Below, piece by piece: positions 1 to 12,172 of a stretch of DNA of 64,000 bases. The stretch spans positions 558,001 to 622,000 of the forward strand of contig NW_027096032.1 of NCBI RefSeq assembly GCF_040115645.1. The letters run 5' to 3'. The position numbers and the translations under genes were made by a program. The notes below the pieces were generated by a model. It was given only the letters and a program-made list of their open reading frames with translations, was not told the DNA's origin and ran no database searches. Each line of letters starts with the position of its first letter. Positions within the stretch are counted from its first letter, which is position 1. This DNA comes from Euwallacea fornicatus. Lineage: Eukaryota; Arthropoda; Insecta; Coleoptera; Curculionidae.

Positions 1-24
1 AATCACCTCTTTGAGCACTTCATC

Positions 25-33
25 ATGACTCAT
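25..33. promoter_or_regulatory. GCN4/AP-1-like bZIP site ATGACTCAT (first instance)
   Basis: ATGACTCAT is a pseudo-palindrome with the TGACTCA core known to bind GCN4/AP-1-type bZIP proteins, and close to the plant GCN4 motif. It occurs once per monomer in most of the array; the TTGACTCAT variant of the 31-56 kb zone keeps the core. Variants with TGACTAATA, TGACTCCTA or TGATTTCAT lose it. The motif match is seen directly; binding in vivo is not established and may be chance copied by amplification. Confidence 0.4.
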
Positions 34-200
34 AAGGCTTCATTCTGTCTTGGTGAGTTTTCTAGAAAACGAGTAATTTATGTGCTCAAACACACAACTT
101 TCGTGACTTTTCAAGATTTGAACCTCCGTAACTTCGGCAAATGAGCTCCAAATACCTTCAAAATTTGACCACACAATCACCTCTTTGATCTCTTCATCAT
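27..200 (+). repeat. Reference monomer (174 bp)
   Basis: One full period, from one GACTCATAAGG to the next, chosen as a register for the rest of the array. In order it holds the TGACTCA core, the CTAG-centred palindrome, the TATGTG-loop-CACACA segment, a CTTTCGTGACTTTTC block, the GAACCTCCGTAACTTCGG block, GAGCTCCAAATACC, and TTCAAAATTTGACC. Four CpG sites are typical (AACGAG, TTCGTG, TCCGTA, TTCGGC). Variation is concentrated at a few positions: GAGCAC, GATCTC, GATGTC or GAGCTC before the landmark; AACTTTC, ATCTTTC or TTCTTTC after CACAC; CAAGATTT, CCAGATTT, CCAGCTTT or CCACCTTT; and CCTCCG, CCTACG, CCTTCG or TCTCAGG. The CAAAA pentamer before TTTGACC resembles a motif proposed in the literature for breakage and reunion in plant satellites; I cannot test that here. 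Confidence 0.9.
57..70. repeat. 14-bp perfect palindrome centred on CTAG (first instance)
   Basis: GTTTTCTAGAAAAC equals its own reverse complement over 14 bp and recurs once per monomer in most of the array. Subfamilies with GAGAACGTC or GTGATTTTTC break one arm, and the GATTTCAT monomer changes both flanks, but the central TCTAGA stays intact in all variants I inspected. It could bind a dimeric protein or extrude a very short cruciform; neither is shown by sequence alone. Confidence 0.85.
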
Positions 201-948
201 GACTCATAAGGCTTCATTCTGTCTTGGTGAGTTTTCTAGAAAACGTGTAATTTATGTCCTCAAACACACATCTTTCGTGACTTTTCAAGATTTGAACCTC
301 CGTAACTTCGGCAAATGAGCTCCAAATACCTTCAAAATTTGACCACACAATCACCTCTTTGATCTCTTCGTCATGACTCATAAGGCTTCATTCTGTCTTG
401 GTGATTTTTCTAGAAAACGAGTAATTTATGTGCTCAAACACACATCTTTCGTGACTTTTCCAGATTTGAACCTCCGTAACTTCGGCAAATGAGCTCCAAA
501 TACCTTCAATATTTAATAACAGAATAACCTCATTGAGCTCTTCATCATGACTCATAAGGCTTCATTCTGTCTTGGTGAGTTGTCTAGAGAACGTCTAATT
601 TATGTGCTCAAACACACAACTTTCGTGACTTTTCCACCTTTGAACCTCCGTAACTTCGGCAAATGAGCTCCAAATACCTTCAAAATTTGACCACAGAATC
701 ACCTCTTTGATCTCTTCATCATGACTCATAAGGCTTCGTTCTGTCTTGGTGAGTTTTCTAGAAAACGAGTAATTTATGTGCTCAAACACACATCTTTCGT
801 GACTTTTCAAGATTTGAACCTACGAAACTTCGGCAAATGAGCTCCAAATACCTTCAAAATTTGACCACAGAATGATCTCTTTGAGCACTTCATCATGACT
901 CATAAGGCTTCATTCTGTCTTGGTGAGTTTTCTAGAAAACGAGTAATT

Positions 949-966
949 TATGTGCTGAAACACATA
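949..966. repeat. TATGTG-loop-CACATA dyad (first perfect instance)
   Basis: TATGTGCTGAAACACATA has two 6-bp arms that pair perfectly around a CTGAAA loop. The common monomer has CACACA as the right arm and pairs over only four bases. The perfect form recurs in many monomers of the first 31 kb with the CTGAAA loop. A second perfect form with a CTCAAA loop occurs from about 35.4 kb, in the monomers that also carry TTCATTTTGTC. A role in hairpin or cruciform formation is possible but inferred. Confidence 0.8.
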
Positions 967-1961
967 TCTTTCGTGACTTTTCAAGATTTGAACCTCCGTA
1001 ACTTCGGCAAATGAGCTCCAAATACCTTCAAAATTTGACCACACAATCACCTCTTTGATCTCTTCGTCATGACTCATAAGGCTTCATTCTGTCTTGGTGA
1101 TTTTTCTAGAAAACGAGTAATTTATGTGCTCAAACACACATCTTTCGTGACTTTTCCAGATTTGAACCTCCGTAACTTCGGCAAATGAGCTCCAAATACC
1201 TTCAAAATTTGACCACAGAATGACCTCTTTGAGCACTTCATCATGACTCATAAGGCTTCATTCTGTCTTGGTGAGTTTTCTAGAAAACGAGTAATTTATG
1301 TGCTCAAACACACAACTTTCGTGACTTTTCAAGATTTGAACCTCCGTAACTTCGGCAAATGAGCTCCAAATACCTTCAAAATTTGACCACAGAATCACCT
1401 CTTTGAGCACTTCATCATGACTCATAAGGCTTCATTCTGTCTTGGTGAGTTTTCTAGAAAACGAGTAATTTATGTGCTCAAACACACAACTTTCGTGACT
1501 TTTCAAGATTTGAACCTCCGTAACTTCGGCAAATGAGCTCCAAATACCTTCAAAATTTGACCACAGAATCACCTCTTTGAGCACTTCATCATGACTCATA
1601 AGGCTTCATTCTGTCTTGGTGAGTTTTCTAGAAAACGAGTAATTTATGTGCTCAAACACACATCTTTCGTGACTTTTCAAGATTTGAACCTACGTAACTT
1701 CGGCAAATGAGCTCCAAATACCTTCAATATTTATTAACAGAATAACCTCGTTGAGCACTTCATCATGACTCATAAGGCTTCATTCTGTCTTGGTGAGTTT
1801 TCTAGAAAACGAGTAATTTATGTGCTCAAACACACAACTTTCGTGACTTTTCAAGATTTGAACCTCCGTAACTTCGGCAAATGAGCTCCAAATACCTTCA
1901 AAATTTGACCACAGAATCACCTCTTTGAGCACTTCATCATGACTCATAAGGCTTCATTCTA

Positions 1962-4255
1962 TCTTGGTGAGTTTTCTAGAAAACGAGTAATTTATGTGCT
2001 CAAACACACAACTTTCGTGACTTTTCAAGATTTGAACCTCCGTAACTTCGGCAAATGAGCTCCAAATACCTTCAAAATTTGACCACAGAATCACCTCTTT
2101 GAGCACTTCATCATGACTCATAAGGCTTCATTCTGTCTTGGTGAGTTTTCTAGAAAACGAGTAATTTATGAGCTCAAACACACATCTTTCCTGACTTTTC
2201 AAGATTTGAACCTACGAATCTTCGGCAAATGATCTCCAAATACCTTCAAAATTTGACCACAGAATGACCTCTTTGAGCACTTCATCATGACTCATAAGGC
2301 TTCATTCTGTCTTGGTGAGTTTTCTAGAAAACGAGTAATTTATGTGCTCAAACACACAACTTTCGTGACTTTTCAAGATTTGAACCTCCGTAACTTCGGC
2401 AAATGAGCTCCAAATAACTTCAAAATTTGACCACAGAATCACCTCTTTGATCTCTTCATCATGACTTATAAGGCTTCATTCTGTCTTGGTGAGTTTTCTA
2501 GAAAACGAGTAGTTTATGTGCTCAAACACACATCTTTCGTGACTTTTCAAGATTTGAACCTACGTAACTTCGGCAAATGAGCTCCAAATACCTTCAATAT
2601 TTAATAACAGAATAACCTCGTTGAGCACTTCATCATGACTCATAAGGCTTCATTCTGTCTTGGTGAGTTTTCTAGAAAACGAGTAATTTATGTGCTCAAA
2701 CACACATCTTTCGTGACTTTTCAAGATTTGAACCTACGTAACTTCGGCAAATGAGCTCCAAATGCCTTCAAAATTTGACAACAGAATTACCTTGTTGAGC
2801 TCTTCATCATGACTCATAAGGCTTCATTCTGTCTTGGTGAGTTTTCTAGAAAACGAGTAATTTATGTGCTCAAACACACATCTTTCGTGACTTTTCCAGA
2901 TTTGAACCTCCGTAACTTCGGCAAATGAGCTCCAAATACCTTCAATATTTAATAACAGAATAACCTCATTGAGCTCTTCATCATGACTCATAAGGCTTCA
3001 TTCTGTCTTGGTGAGTTTTCTAGAAAACGAGTAATTTATGTGCTCAAACACACAACTTTCGTGACTTTTCAAGATTTGAACCTCCGTAACTTCGGCAAAT
3101 GAGCTCCAAATACCTTCAAAATTTGACCACAGAATCACCTCTTTGAGCACTTCATCATGACTCATAAGGCTTCATTCTGTCTTGGTGAGTTTTCTAGAAA
3201 ACGAGTAATTTATGAGCTCAAACACACATCTTTCCTGACTTTTCAAGATTTGAACCTACGAATCTTCGGCAAATGATCTCCAAATACCTTCAAAATTTGA
3301 CCACAGAATGACCTCTTTGAGCACTTCATCATGACTCATAAGGCTTCATTCTGTCTTGGTGAGTTTTCTAGAAAACGAGTAATTTATGTGCTCAAACACA
3401 CAACTTTCGTGACTTTTCAAGATTTGAACCTCCGTAACTTCGGCAAATGATCTCCAAATACCTTCAAAATTTGACCACAGAATGACCTCTTTGAGCACTT
3501 CATCATGACTCATAAGGCTTCATTCTGTCTTGGTGAGTTTTCTAGAAAACGAGTAGTTTATGTGCTCAAACACACATCTTTCGTGACTTTTCAAGATTTG
3601 AACCTACGTAACTTCGGCAAATGAGCTCCAAATACCTTCAATATTTAATAACAGAATAACCTCGTTGAGCACTTCATCATGACTCATAAGGCTTCATTCT
3701 GTCTTGGTGAGTTTTCTAGAAAACGAGTAATTTATGTGCTCAAACACACATCTTTCGTGACTTTTCAAGATTTGAACCTACGTAACTTCGGCAAATGAGC
3801 TCCAAATGCCTTCAAAATTTGACAACAGAATTACCTTGTTGAGCTCTTCATCATGACTCATAAGGCTTCATTCTGTCTTGGTGAGTTTTCTAGAAAACGA
3901 GTAATTTATGTGCTCAAACACACATCTTTCGTGACTTTTCCAGATTTGAACCTCCGTAACTTCGGCAAATGAGCTCCAAATACCTTCAATATTTAATAAC
4001 AGAATAACCTCATTGAGCTCTTCATCATGACTCATAAGGCTTCATTCTGTCTTGGTGAGTTTTCTAGAAAACGAGTAATTTATGTGCTCAAACACACAAC
4101 TTTCGTGACTTTTCAAGATTTGAACCTCCGTAACTTCGGCAAATGAGCTCCAAATACCTTCAAAATTTGACCACAGAATCACCTCTTTGAGCACTTCATC
4201 ATGACTCATAAGGCTTCATTCTGTCTTGGTGAGTTTTCTAGAAAACGAGTAATTT
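1962..4255 (+). repeat. 6-mer (1044-bp) higher-order tandem duplication, about 2.2 copies
   Basis: Bases 1962-3211 match 3006-4255 at an offset of 1044 bp. Shared private variants include ATGAGCTC with CTTTCCTGAC and CGAATCTTCGG (2168 and 3212), CGAGTAGTTTATG, AATGCCTTC with GACAACAGAATTACCTTG (2763 and 3807), and the CCTCATTGAGCTC monomer. The left edge is sharp: TTCTATC at 1961 against TTCTGTC at 3005. A handful of differences cluster around 2405-2470, suggesting later change or conversion of one copy. Confidence 0.8.
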
Positions 4256-4702
4256 ATGTGCTCAAACACACAACTTTCGTGACTTTTCAAGATTTGAACC
4301 TCCGTAACTTCGGCAAATGAGCTCCAAATACCTTCAAAATTTGACCACACAATCACCTCTTTGATCTCTTCATCATGACTCATAAGGCTTCATTCTGTCT
4401 TGGTGAGTTTTCTAGAAAACGTGTAATTTATGTCCTCAAACACACATCTTTCGTGACTTTTCAAGATTTGAACCTCCGTAACTTCGGCAAATGAGCTCCA
4501 AATACCTTCAAAATTTGACCACACAATCACCTCTTTGATCTCTTCGTCATGACTCATAAGGCTTCATTCTGTCTTCGTGAGTTTTCTAGAAAACGAGTAA
4601 TCTATGTGCTCAAACACACTTCTTTCCTGACTTTTCCAGATTTGAACCTCCGTAACTTCGGCAAATGAGCTCCAAATACCTTCAATATTTAATAACAGAA
4701 TA

Positions 4703-6603
4703 ACCTCATTGAGCTCTTCATCATGACTCATAAGGCTTCATTCTGTCTTGGTGAGTTTTCTAGAGAACGTCTAATTTATGTGCTCAAACACACAACTTTC
4801 GTGACTTTTCCACCTTTGAACCTCCGTAACTTCGGCAAATGAGCTTCAAATATCTTCAAAATTTGACAACAGAACCACCTCGTGAAGCTCTTCATCATGA
4901 TTTCATAAGGCTTCATTCTGTCTTGGTTTGTTCTCTAGAAAAAGAGGAATTTATGTGCTCAAACACACATCTTTCGCGACTTTTCAAGATTTGAACCTCC
5001 GTAACTTCGGCAAATGAGCTCCAAATACCTACAAAATTTGACCACAGAATCATATCTTTGAGCACTTCATCATGACTCATAAGGCTTCATTCTGTCTTGG
5101 TGAGTTTTCTAGAAAACGAGTAATTTATGTGCTGAAACACATATCTTTCGTGACTTTTCAAGATTTGAACCTCCGTAACTTCGGCAAATGGGCTCCAAAT
5201 ACCTTCAAACTTTGACCACAGAATCACCTCTTTGATCTCTTCATCATGACTCATAAGGCTTCATTCTGTCTTGGTGAGTTTTCTAGAAAACGTGTAATTT
5301 ATGTCCTCAAACACACATCTTTCGTGACTTTTCAAGATTTGAACCACCGTAACTTCGGCAAATGAGCTCCAAATACCTTCAAAATTTGACCACAGAATCA
5401 CCTCTTTGAGCACTTCATCATGACTCATAAGGCTTCATTCTGTCTTGGTGAGTTTTCTAGAAAACGAGTAATTTATGTGCTGAAACACATATCTTTCGTG
5501 ACTTTTCAAGATTTGAACCTCCGTAACTTCGGCAAATGAGCTCCAAATACCTTCAAAATTTGACCACAGAATCACCTCTTTGATCTCTTCATCATGACTC
5601 ATAAGGCTTCATTCTGTCTTGGTGAGTTTTCTAGAAAACGTGTAATTTATGTCCTCAAACACACATCTTTCGTGACTTTTCAAGATTTGAACCTCCGTAA
5701 CTTCGGCAAATGAGCTCCAAATGCCTTCAAAATTTGACAACAGAATTACCTTGTTGAGCTCTTCATCATGACTCATAAGGCTTCATTCTGTCTTGGTGAG
5801 TTTTCTAGAAAACGAGTAATTTATGTGCTCAAACACACATCTTTCGTGACTTTTCCAGATTTGAACCTCCGTAACTTCGGCAAATGAGCTCCAAATACCT
5901 TCAATATTTAATAACAGAATAACCTCATTGAGCTCTTCATCATGACTCATAAGGCTTCATTCTGTCTTGGTGAGTTTTCTAGAAAACGAGTAATTTATGT
6001 CCTCAAACACACTTCTTTCGTGACTTTTCAAGATTTGAACCTCCGTAACTTCGGCAAATTAGCTCCAAATACCTTCAATATTTATTAACAGAATAACCTC
6101 ATTGAGCTCTTCATCATGACTCATAAGGCTTCATTCTGTCTTGGTGAGTTTTCTAGAGAACGTCTAATTTATGTGCTCAAACACACAACTTTCGTGACTT
6201 TTCCACCTTTGAACCTCCGTAACTTCGGCAAATGAGCTTCAAATATCTTCAAAATTTGACAACAGAACCACCTCGTGAAGCTCTTCATCATGATTTCATA
6301 AGGCTTCATTCTGTCTTGGTTTGTTCTCTAGAAAAAGAGGAATTTATGTGCTCAAACACACATCTTTCGCGACTTTTCAAGATTTGAACCTCCGTAACTT
6401 CGGCAAATGAGCTCCAAATACCTACAAAATTTGACCACAGAATCACCTCTTTGAGCACTTCATCATGACTCATAAGGCTTCATTCTGTCTTGGTGAGTTT
6501 TCTAGAAAACGAGTAATTTATGTGCTGAAACACATATCTTTCGTGACTTTTCAAGATTTGAACCTCCGTAACTTCGGCAAATGAGCTCCAAATACCTTCA
6601 AAA
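4703..6603 (+). repeat. 8-mer (1393-bp) duplication around divergent monomers
   Basis: About 500 bp at 4703-5210 matches 6096-6603 at an offset of 1393 bp, covering the GAGAACGTC/CCACCTTT monomer, monomer D and the following CTGAAACACATA monomer. Mismatches include AATAAC/ATTAAC and CATATC/CACCTC. Outside these limits the two copies diverge, so this is a short duplication or transfer and not a full HOR unit. Confidence 0.6.
4841..5015 (+). repeat. Divergent monomer D (175 bp), first of 12
   Basis: This monomer differs from its neighbours at many sites: GAGCTTCAAATATC, GAACCACCTCGTGAAGCTC, GATTTCATAAGG (a one-base gain), TTGGTTTGTTCTCTAG, AAAAAGAGGAATTT and CTTTCGCGAC. The GATTTCAT marker is at 4899, 6292, 18125, 19344, 24039, 25780, 26999, 32218, 33781, 36387, 37257 and 38820. 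It lacks the TGACTCA core and the full palindrome. It is normally followed by CCTACAAAATTTGACC. Its spacing serves as a ruler for the duplications: 1219 bp occurs twice (18125-19344, 25780-26999) and 1563 bp occurs twice (32218-33781, 37257-38820). Confidence 0.85.
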
Positions 6604-8368
6604 TTTGACAACAGAATCACCTCGTGGAGCTCTTCATCATGACTAATAAGGCTTCATTCTGTCTTGGTGAGTTTTCTAGAAAACGAGTAATTTATGTGCT
6701 CAAACACACAACTTTCGTGACTTTTCAAGATTTGAACCTCCGTAACTTCGGCAAATGAGCTCCAAATACCTTCAAAATTTGACCACAGAATCACCTCTTT
6801 GATCTCTTCATCATGACTCATAAGGCTTCATTCTGTCTTGGTGAGTTTTCTAGAAAACGTGTAATTTATGTCCTCAAACACACATCTTTCGTGACTTTTC
6901 AAGATTTGAACCTCCGTAACTTCGGCAAATGAGCTCCAAATACCTTCAAAATTTGGCCACAGAATCACCTCTTTGAGCACTTCATCATGACTCATAAGGC
7001 TTCATTCTGTCTTGGTGAGTTTTCTAGAAAACGAGTAATTTATGTGCTCAAACACACATCTTTCCTGACTTTTCAAGATTTGAACCTCCGTAACTTCGGC
7101 AAATGAGCTCCAAATACCTTCAAAATTTGACCACAGAATGACCTCTTTGAGCACTTCATCATGACTCATTAGACTTCATTCTGTCTTGGTGAGTTTTCTA
7201 GAAAACGAGTAATTTATGTGCTCAAACACACAACTTTCGTGACTTTTCAAGATTTGAACCTCCGTAACTTCGGCAAATGAGCTCCAAATACCTTCAAAAT
7301 TTGACCACAGAATCACCTCTTTGATCTCTTCATCATGACTCATAAGGCTTCATTCTGTCTTGGTGAGTTTTCTAGAAAACGTGTAATTTATGTCCTCAAA
7401 CACACATCTTTCGTGACTTTTCAAGATTTGAACCTCCGTAACTTCGGCAAATGAGCTCCAAATACCTTCAAAATTTGACCACAGAATCACCTCTTTGAGC
7501 ACTTCATCATGACTCATAAGGCTTCATTCTGTCTTGGTGAGTTTTCTAGAAAACGAGTAATTTATGTGCTCAAACACACAACTTTCGTGACTTTTCAAGA
7601 TTTGAACCTCCGTAACTTCGGCAAATGAGCTCCAAATACCTTCAAAATTTGACCACAGAATCACCTCTTTGATGTCTTCATCATGACTCATAAGGCTTCA
7701 TTCTGTCTTGGTGAGTTTTCTAGAAAACGAGTAGTTTATGTGCTCAAACACACATCTTTCGTGACTTTTCAAGATTTGAACCTACGTAACTTCGGCAAAT
7801 GAGCTCCAAATACCTTCAATATTTATTAACAGAATAACCTCGTTGAGCACTTCATCATGACTCATAAGGCTTCATTCTGTCTTGGTGAGTTTTCTAGAAA
7901 ACGAGTAATTTATGTGCTGAAACACATATCTTTCGTGACTTTTCAAGATTTGAACCTACGAAACTTCGGCAAATGAGCTCCAAATACCTTCAAAATTTGA
8001 CCACAGAATCACCTCTTTGATCTCTTCATCATGACTCATAAGGCTTCATTCTGTCTTGGTGAGTTTTCTAGAAAACGAGTAATTTATGTGCTCAAACACA
8101 CATCTTTCGTGACTTTTCAAGATTTGAACCTACGTAACTTCGGCAAATGAGCTCCAAATACCTTCAATATTTATTAACAGAATAACCTCGTTGAGCACTT
8201 CATCATGACTCATAAGGCTTCATTCTGTCTTGGTGAGTTTTCTAGAAAACGAGTAATTTATGTGCTGAAACACATATCTTTCGTGACTTTTCAAGATTTG
8301 AACCTCCGTAACTTCGGCAAATGAGCTCCAAATACCTTCAAAATTTGACCACAGAATCACCTCTTTGA

Positions 8369-9749
8369 TCTCTTCATCATGACTCATAAGGCTTCATTCT
8401 GTCTTGGTGAGTTTTCTAGAAAACGAGTAATTTATGTGCTCAAACACACAACTTTCGTGACTTTTCAAGATTTGAACCTCCGTAACTTCGGCAAATGAGC
8501 TCCAAATACCTTCAAAATTTGACCACACAATCACCTCTTTGATCTCTTCATCATGACTCATAAGGCTTCATTCTGTCTTGGTGAGTTTTCTAGAAAACGT
8601 GTAATTTATGTCCTCAAACACACATCTTTCGTGACTTTTCAAGATTTGAACCTCCGTAACTTCGGCAAATGAGCTCCAAATACCTTCAAAATTTGACCAC
8701 ACAATCACCTCTTTGATCTCTTCGTCATGACTCATAAGGCTTCATTCTGTCTTGGTGATTTTTCTAGAAAACGAGTAATTTATGTGCTCAAACACACATC
8801 TTTCGTGACTTTTCCAGATTTGAACCTCCGTAACTTCGGCAAATGAGCTCCAAATACCTTCAATATTTAATAACAGAATAACCTCATTGAGCTCTTCATC
8901 ATGACTCATAAGGCTTCATTCTGTCTTGGTGAGTTGTCTAGAGAACGTCTAATTTATGTGCTCAAACACACAACTTTCGTGACTTTTCCACCTTTGAACC
9001 TCCGTAACTTCGGCAAATGAGCTCCAAATACCTTCAAAATTTGACCACAGAATCACCTCTTTGATCTCTTCATCATGACTCATAAGGCTTCGTTCTGTCT
9101 TGGTGAGTTTTCTAGAAAACGAGTAATTTATGTGCTCAAACACACATCTTTCGTGACTTTTCAAGATTTGAACCTACGAAACTTCGGCAAATGAGCTCCA
9201 AATACCTTCAAAATTTGACCACAGAATGATCTCTTTGAGCACTTCATCATGACTCATAAGGCTTCATTCTGTCTTGGTGAGTTTTCTAGAAAACGAGTAA
9301 TTTATGTGCTGAAACACATATCTTTCGTGACTTTTCAAGATTTGAACCTCCGTAACTTCGGCAAATGAGCTCCAAATACCTTCAAAATTTGACCACACAA
9401 TCACCTCTTTGATCTCTTCGTCATGACTCATAAGGCTTCATTCTGTCTTGGTGATTTTTCTAGAAAACGAGTAATTTATGTGCTCAAACACACATCTTTC
9501 GTGACTTTTCCAGATTTGAACCTCCGTAACTTCGGCAAATGAGCTCCAAATACCTTCAAAATTTGACCACAGAATGACCTCTTTGAGCACTTCATCATGA
9601 CTCATAAGGCTTCATTCTGTCTTGGTGAGTTTTCTAGAAAACGAGTAATTTATGTGCTCAAACACACAACTTTCGTGACTTTTCAAGATTTGAACCTCCG
9701 TAACTTCGGCAAATGAGCTCCAAATACCTTCAAAATTTGACCACAGAAT
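8369..9749 (+). repeat. Eight-monomer cassette, copy 2
   Basis: Second copy of the segment at 15-1395. Its first part (about 8345-9390) also matches 12173-13218 at an offset of 3828 bp, exactly 22 monomers. Being related to both sides at different offsets makes it a useful anchor for ordering the duplications of the first half. Confidence 0.75.
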
Positions 9750-12010
9750 CACCTCTTTGATCTCTTCATCATGACTCATAAGGCTTCATTCTGTCTTGGT
9801 GAGTTTTCTAGAAAACGTGTAATTTATGTCCTCAAACACACATCTTTCGTGACTTTTCAAGATTTGAACCTCCGTAACTTCGGCAAATGAGCTCCAAATA
9901 CCTTCAAAATTTGACCACAGAATCACCTCTTTGAGCACTTCATCATGACTCATAAGGCTTCATTCTGTCTTGGTGAGTTTTCTAGAAAACGAGTAATTTA
10001 TGTGCTCAAACACACAACTTTCGTGACTTTTCAAGATTTGAACCTCCGTAACTTCGGCAAATGAGCTCCAAATACCTTCAAAATTTGACCACAGAATCAC
10101 CTCTTTGATGTCTTCATCATGACTCATAAGGCTTCATTCTGTCTTGGTGAGTTTTCTAGAAAACGAGTAGTTTATGTGCTCAAACACACATCTTTCGTGA
10201 CTTTTCAAGATTTGAACCTACGTAACTTCGGCAAATGAGCTCCAAATACCTTCAATATTTATTAACAGAATAACCTCGTTGAGCACTTCATCATGACTCA
10301 TAAGGCTTCATTCTGTCTTGGTGAGTTTTCTAGAAAACGAGTAATTTATGTGCTGAAACACATATCTTTCGTGACTTTTCAAGATTTGAACCTACGAAAC
10401 TTCGGCAAATGAGCTCCAAATACCTTCAAAATTTGACCACAGAATCACCTCTTTGATCTCTTCATCATGACTCATAAGGCTTCATTCTGTCTTGGTGAGT
10501 TTTCTAGAAAACGAGTAATTTATGTGCTCAAACACACATCTTTCGTGACTTTTCAAGATTTGAACCTCCGTAACTTCGGCAAATGAGCTCCAAATACCTT
10601 CAAAATTTGACCACACAATCACCTCTTTGATCTCTTCGTCATGACTCATAAGGCTTCATTCTGTCTTGGTGATTTTTCTAGAAAACGAGTAATTTATGTG
10701 CTCAAACACACATCTTTCGTGACTTTTCAAGATTTGAACCTCCGTAACTTCGGCAAATGAGCTCCAAATACCTTCAAAATTTGACCACAGAATGACCTCT
10801 TTGAGCACTTCATCATGACTCATAAGGCTTCATTCTGTCTTGGTGAGTTTTCTAGAAAACGAGTAATTTATGTGCTCAAACACACAACTTTCGTGACTTT
10901 TCAAGATTTGAACCTCCGTAACTTCGGCAAATGAGCTCCAAATACCTTCAAAATTTGACCACAGAATCACCTCTTTGATCTCTTCATCATGACTCATAAG
11001 GCTTCATTCTGTCTTGGTGAGTTTTCTAGAAAACGTGTAATTTATGTCCTCAAACACACATCTTTCGTGACTTTTCAAGATTTGAACCTCCGTAACTTCG
11101 GCAAATGAGCTCCAAATACCTTCAAAATTTGACCACAGAATCACCTCTTTGAGCACTTCATCATGACTCATAAGGCTTCATTCTGTCTTGGTGAGTTTTC
11201 TAGAAAACGAGTAATTTATGTGCTCAAACACACAACTTTCGTGACTTTTCAAGATTTGAACCTCCGTAACTTCGGCAAATGAGCTCCAAATACCTTCAAA
11301 ATTTGACCACAGAATCACCTCTTTGATGTCTTCATCATGACTCATAAGGCTTCATTCTGTCTTGGTGAGTTTTCTAGAAAACGAGTAGTTTATGTGCTCA
11401 AACACACATCTTTCGTGACTTTTCAAGATTTGAACCTACGTAACTTCGGCAAATGAGCTCCAAATACCTTCAATATTTATTAACAGAATAACCTCGTTGA
11501 GCACTTCATCATGACTCATAAGGCTTCATTCTGTCTTGGTGAGTTTTCTAGAAAACGAGTAATTTATGTGCTGAAACACATATCTTTCGTGACTTTTCAA
11601 GATTTGAACCTACGAAACTTCGGCAAATGAGCTCCAAATACCTTCAAAATTTGACCACAGAATCACCTCTTTGATCTCTTCATCATGACTCATAAGGCTT
11701 CATTCTGTCTTGGTGAGTTTTCTAGAAAACGAGTAATTTATGTGCTCAAACACACATCTTTCGTGACTTTTCAAGATTTGAACCTACGTAACTTCGGCAA
11801 ATGAGCTCCAAATACCTTCAATATTTATTAACAGAATAACCTCGTTGAGCACTTCATCATGACTCATAAGGCTTCATTCTGTCTTGGTGAGTTTTCTAGA
11901 AAACGAGTAATTTATGTGCTGAAACACATATCTTTCGTGACTTTTCAAGATTTGAACCTCCGTAACTTCGGCAAATGAGCTCCAAATACCTTCAAAATTT
12001 GACCACAGAA
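9573..12010 (+). repeat. 7-mer (1218-bp) tandem duplication
   Basis: GAATGACCTCTTTGAGCAC at about 9572 recurs at about 10790, and the rare GATGTCTTC variant at 10107 recurs at 11325, both 1218 bp apart. The same GATGTC variant lies at 7671, 14 monomers (2436 bp) before 10107. The 7-mer therefore appears to have been copied locally after an earlier copy was present upstream. Confidence 0.7.
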
Positions 12011-12172
12011 TCACCTCTTTGATCTCTTCATCATGACTCATAAGGCTTCATTCTGTCTTGGTGAGTTTTCTAGAAAACGAGTAATTTATGTGCTCAAACA
12101 CACATCTTTCGTGACTTTTCAAGATTTGAACCTCCGTAACTACGGCAAATGAGCTCCAAATACCTTCAAAAT

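Larger units (their letters stand above)
15..1395 (+). repeat. Eight-monomer cassette, copy 1
   Basis: This 1.4-kb segment matches 8369-9749 at a constant offset of 8354 bp, including the private variant GTTGTCTAGAGAACGTC (near 579) followed by CCACCTTTGAACC, the GTGATTTTTC monomers near 400 and 1100, and the GAATGATCTC monomer near 893. The match probably begins upstream of the window. After about 1395 the two copies diverge (GAGCAC here, GATCTC there), which marks a duplication edge. Confidence 0.75.

Noticed and set aside
61..66. Recurrent TCTAGA and GAGCTC as functional restriction-modification signals
   Set aside because: They are common six-base palindromes copied with the monomer; useful for predicting a restriction ladder but not evidence of a system.
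57..80. CENP-B box-like match around AGAAAACGAG
   Set aside because: Only a weak resemblance to the GGAAACGGG part of the mammalian box; essential positions differ and the first half is absent.
121..150. Hairpin with a CTTCGG tetraloop in CCGTAACTTCGGC
   Set aside because: Only the closing C-G pair forms next to the loop; the next positions do not pair, so no stable RNA element is supported.
4841..5015. D monomer as a transposable element insertion
   Set aside because: It aligns to the ordinary monomer along its whole length with only substitutions and a one-base gain; there are no terminal repeats or target-site duplications.
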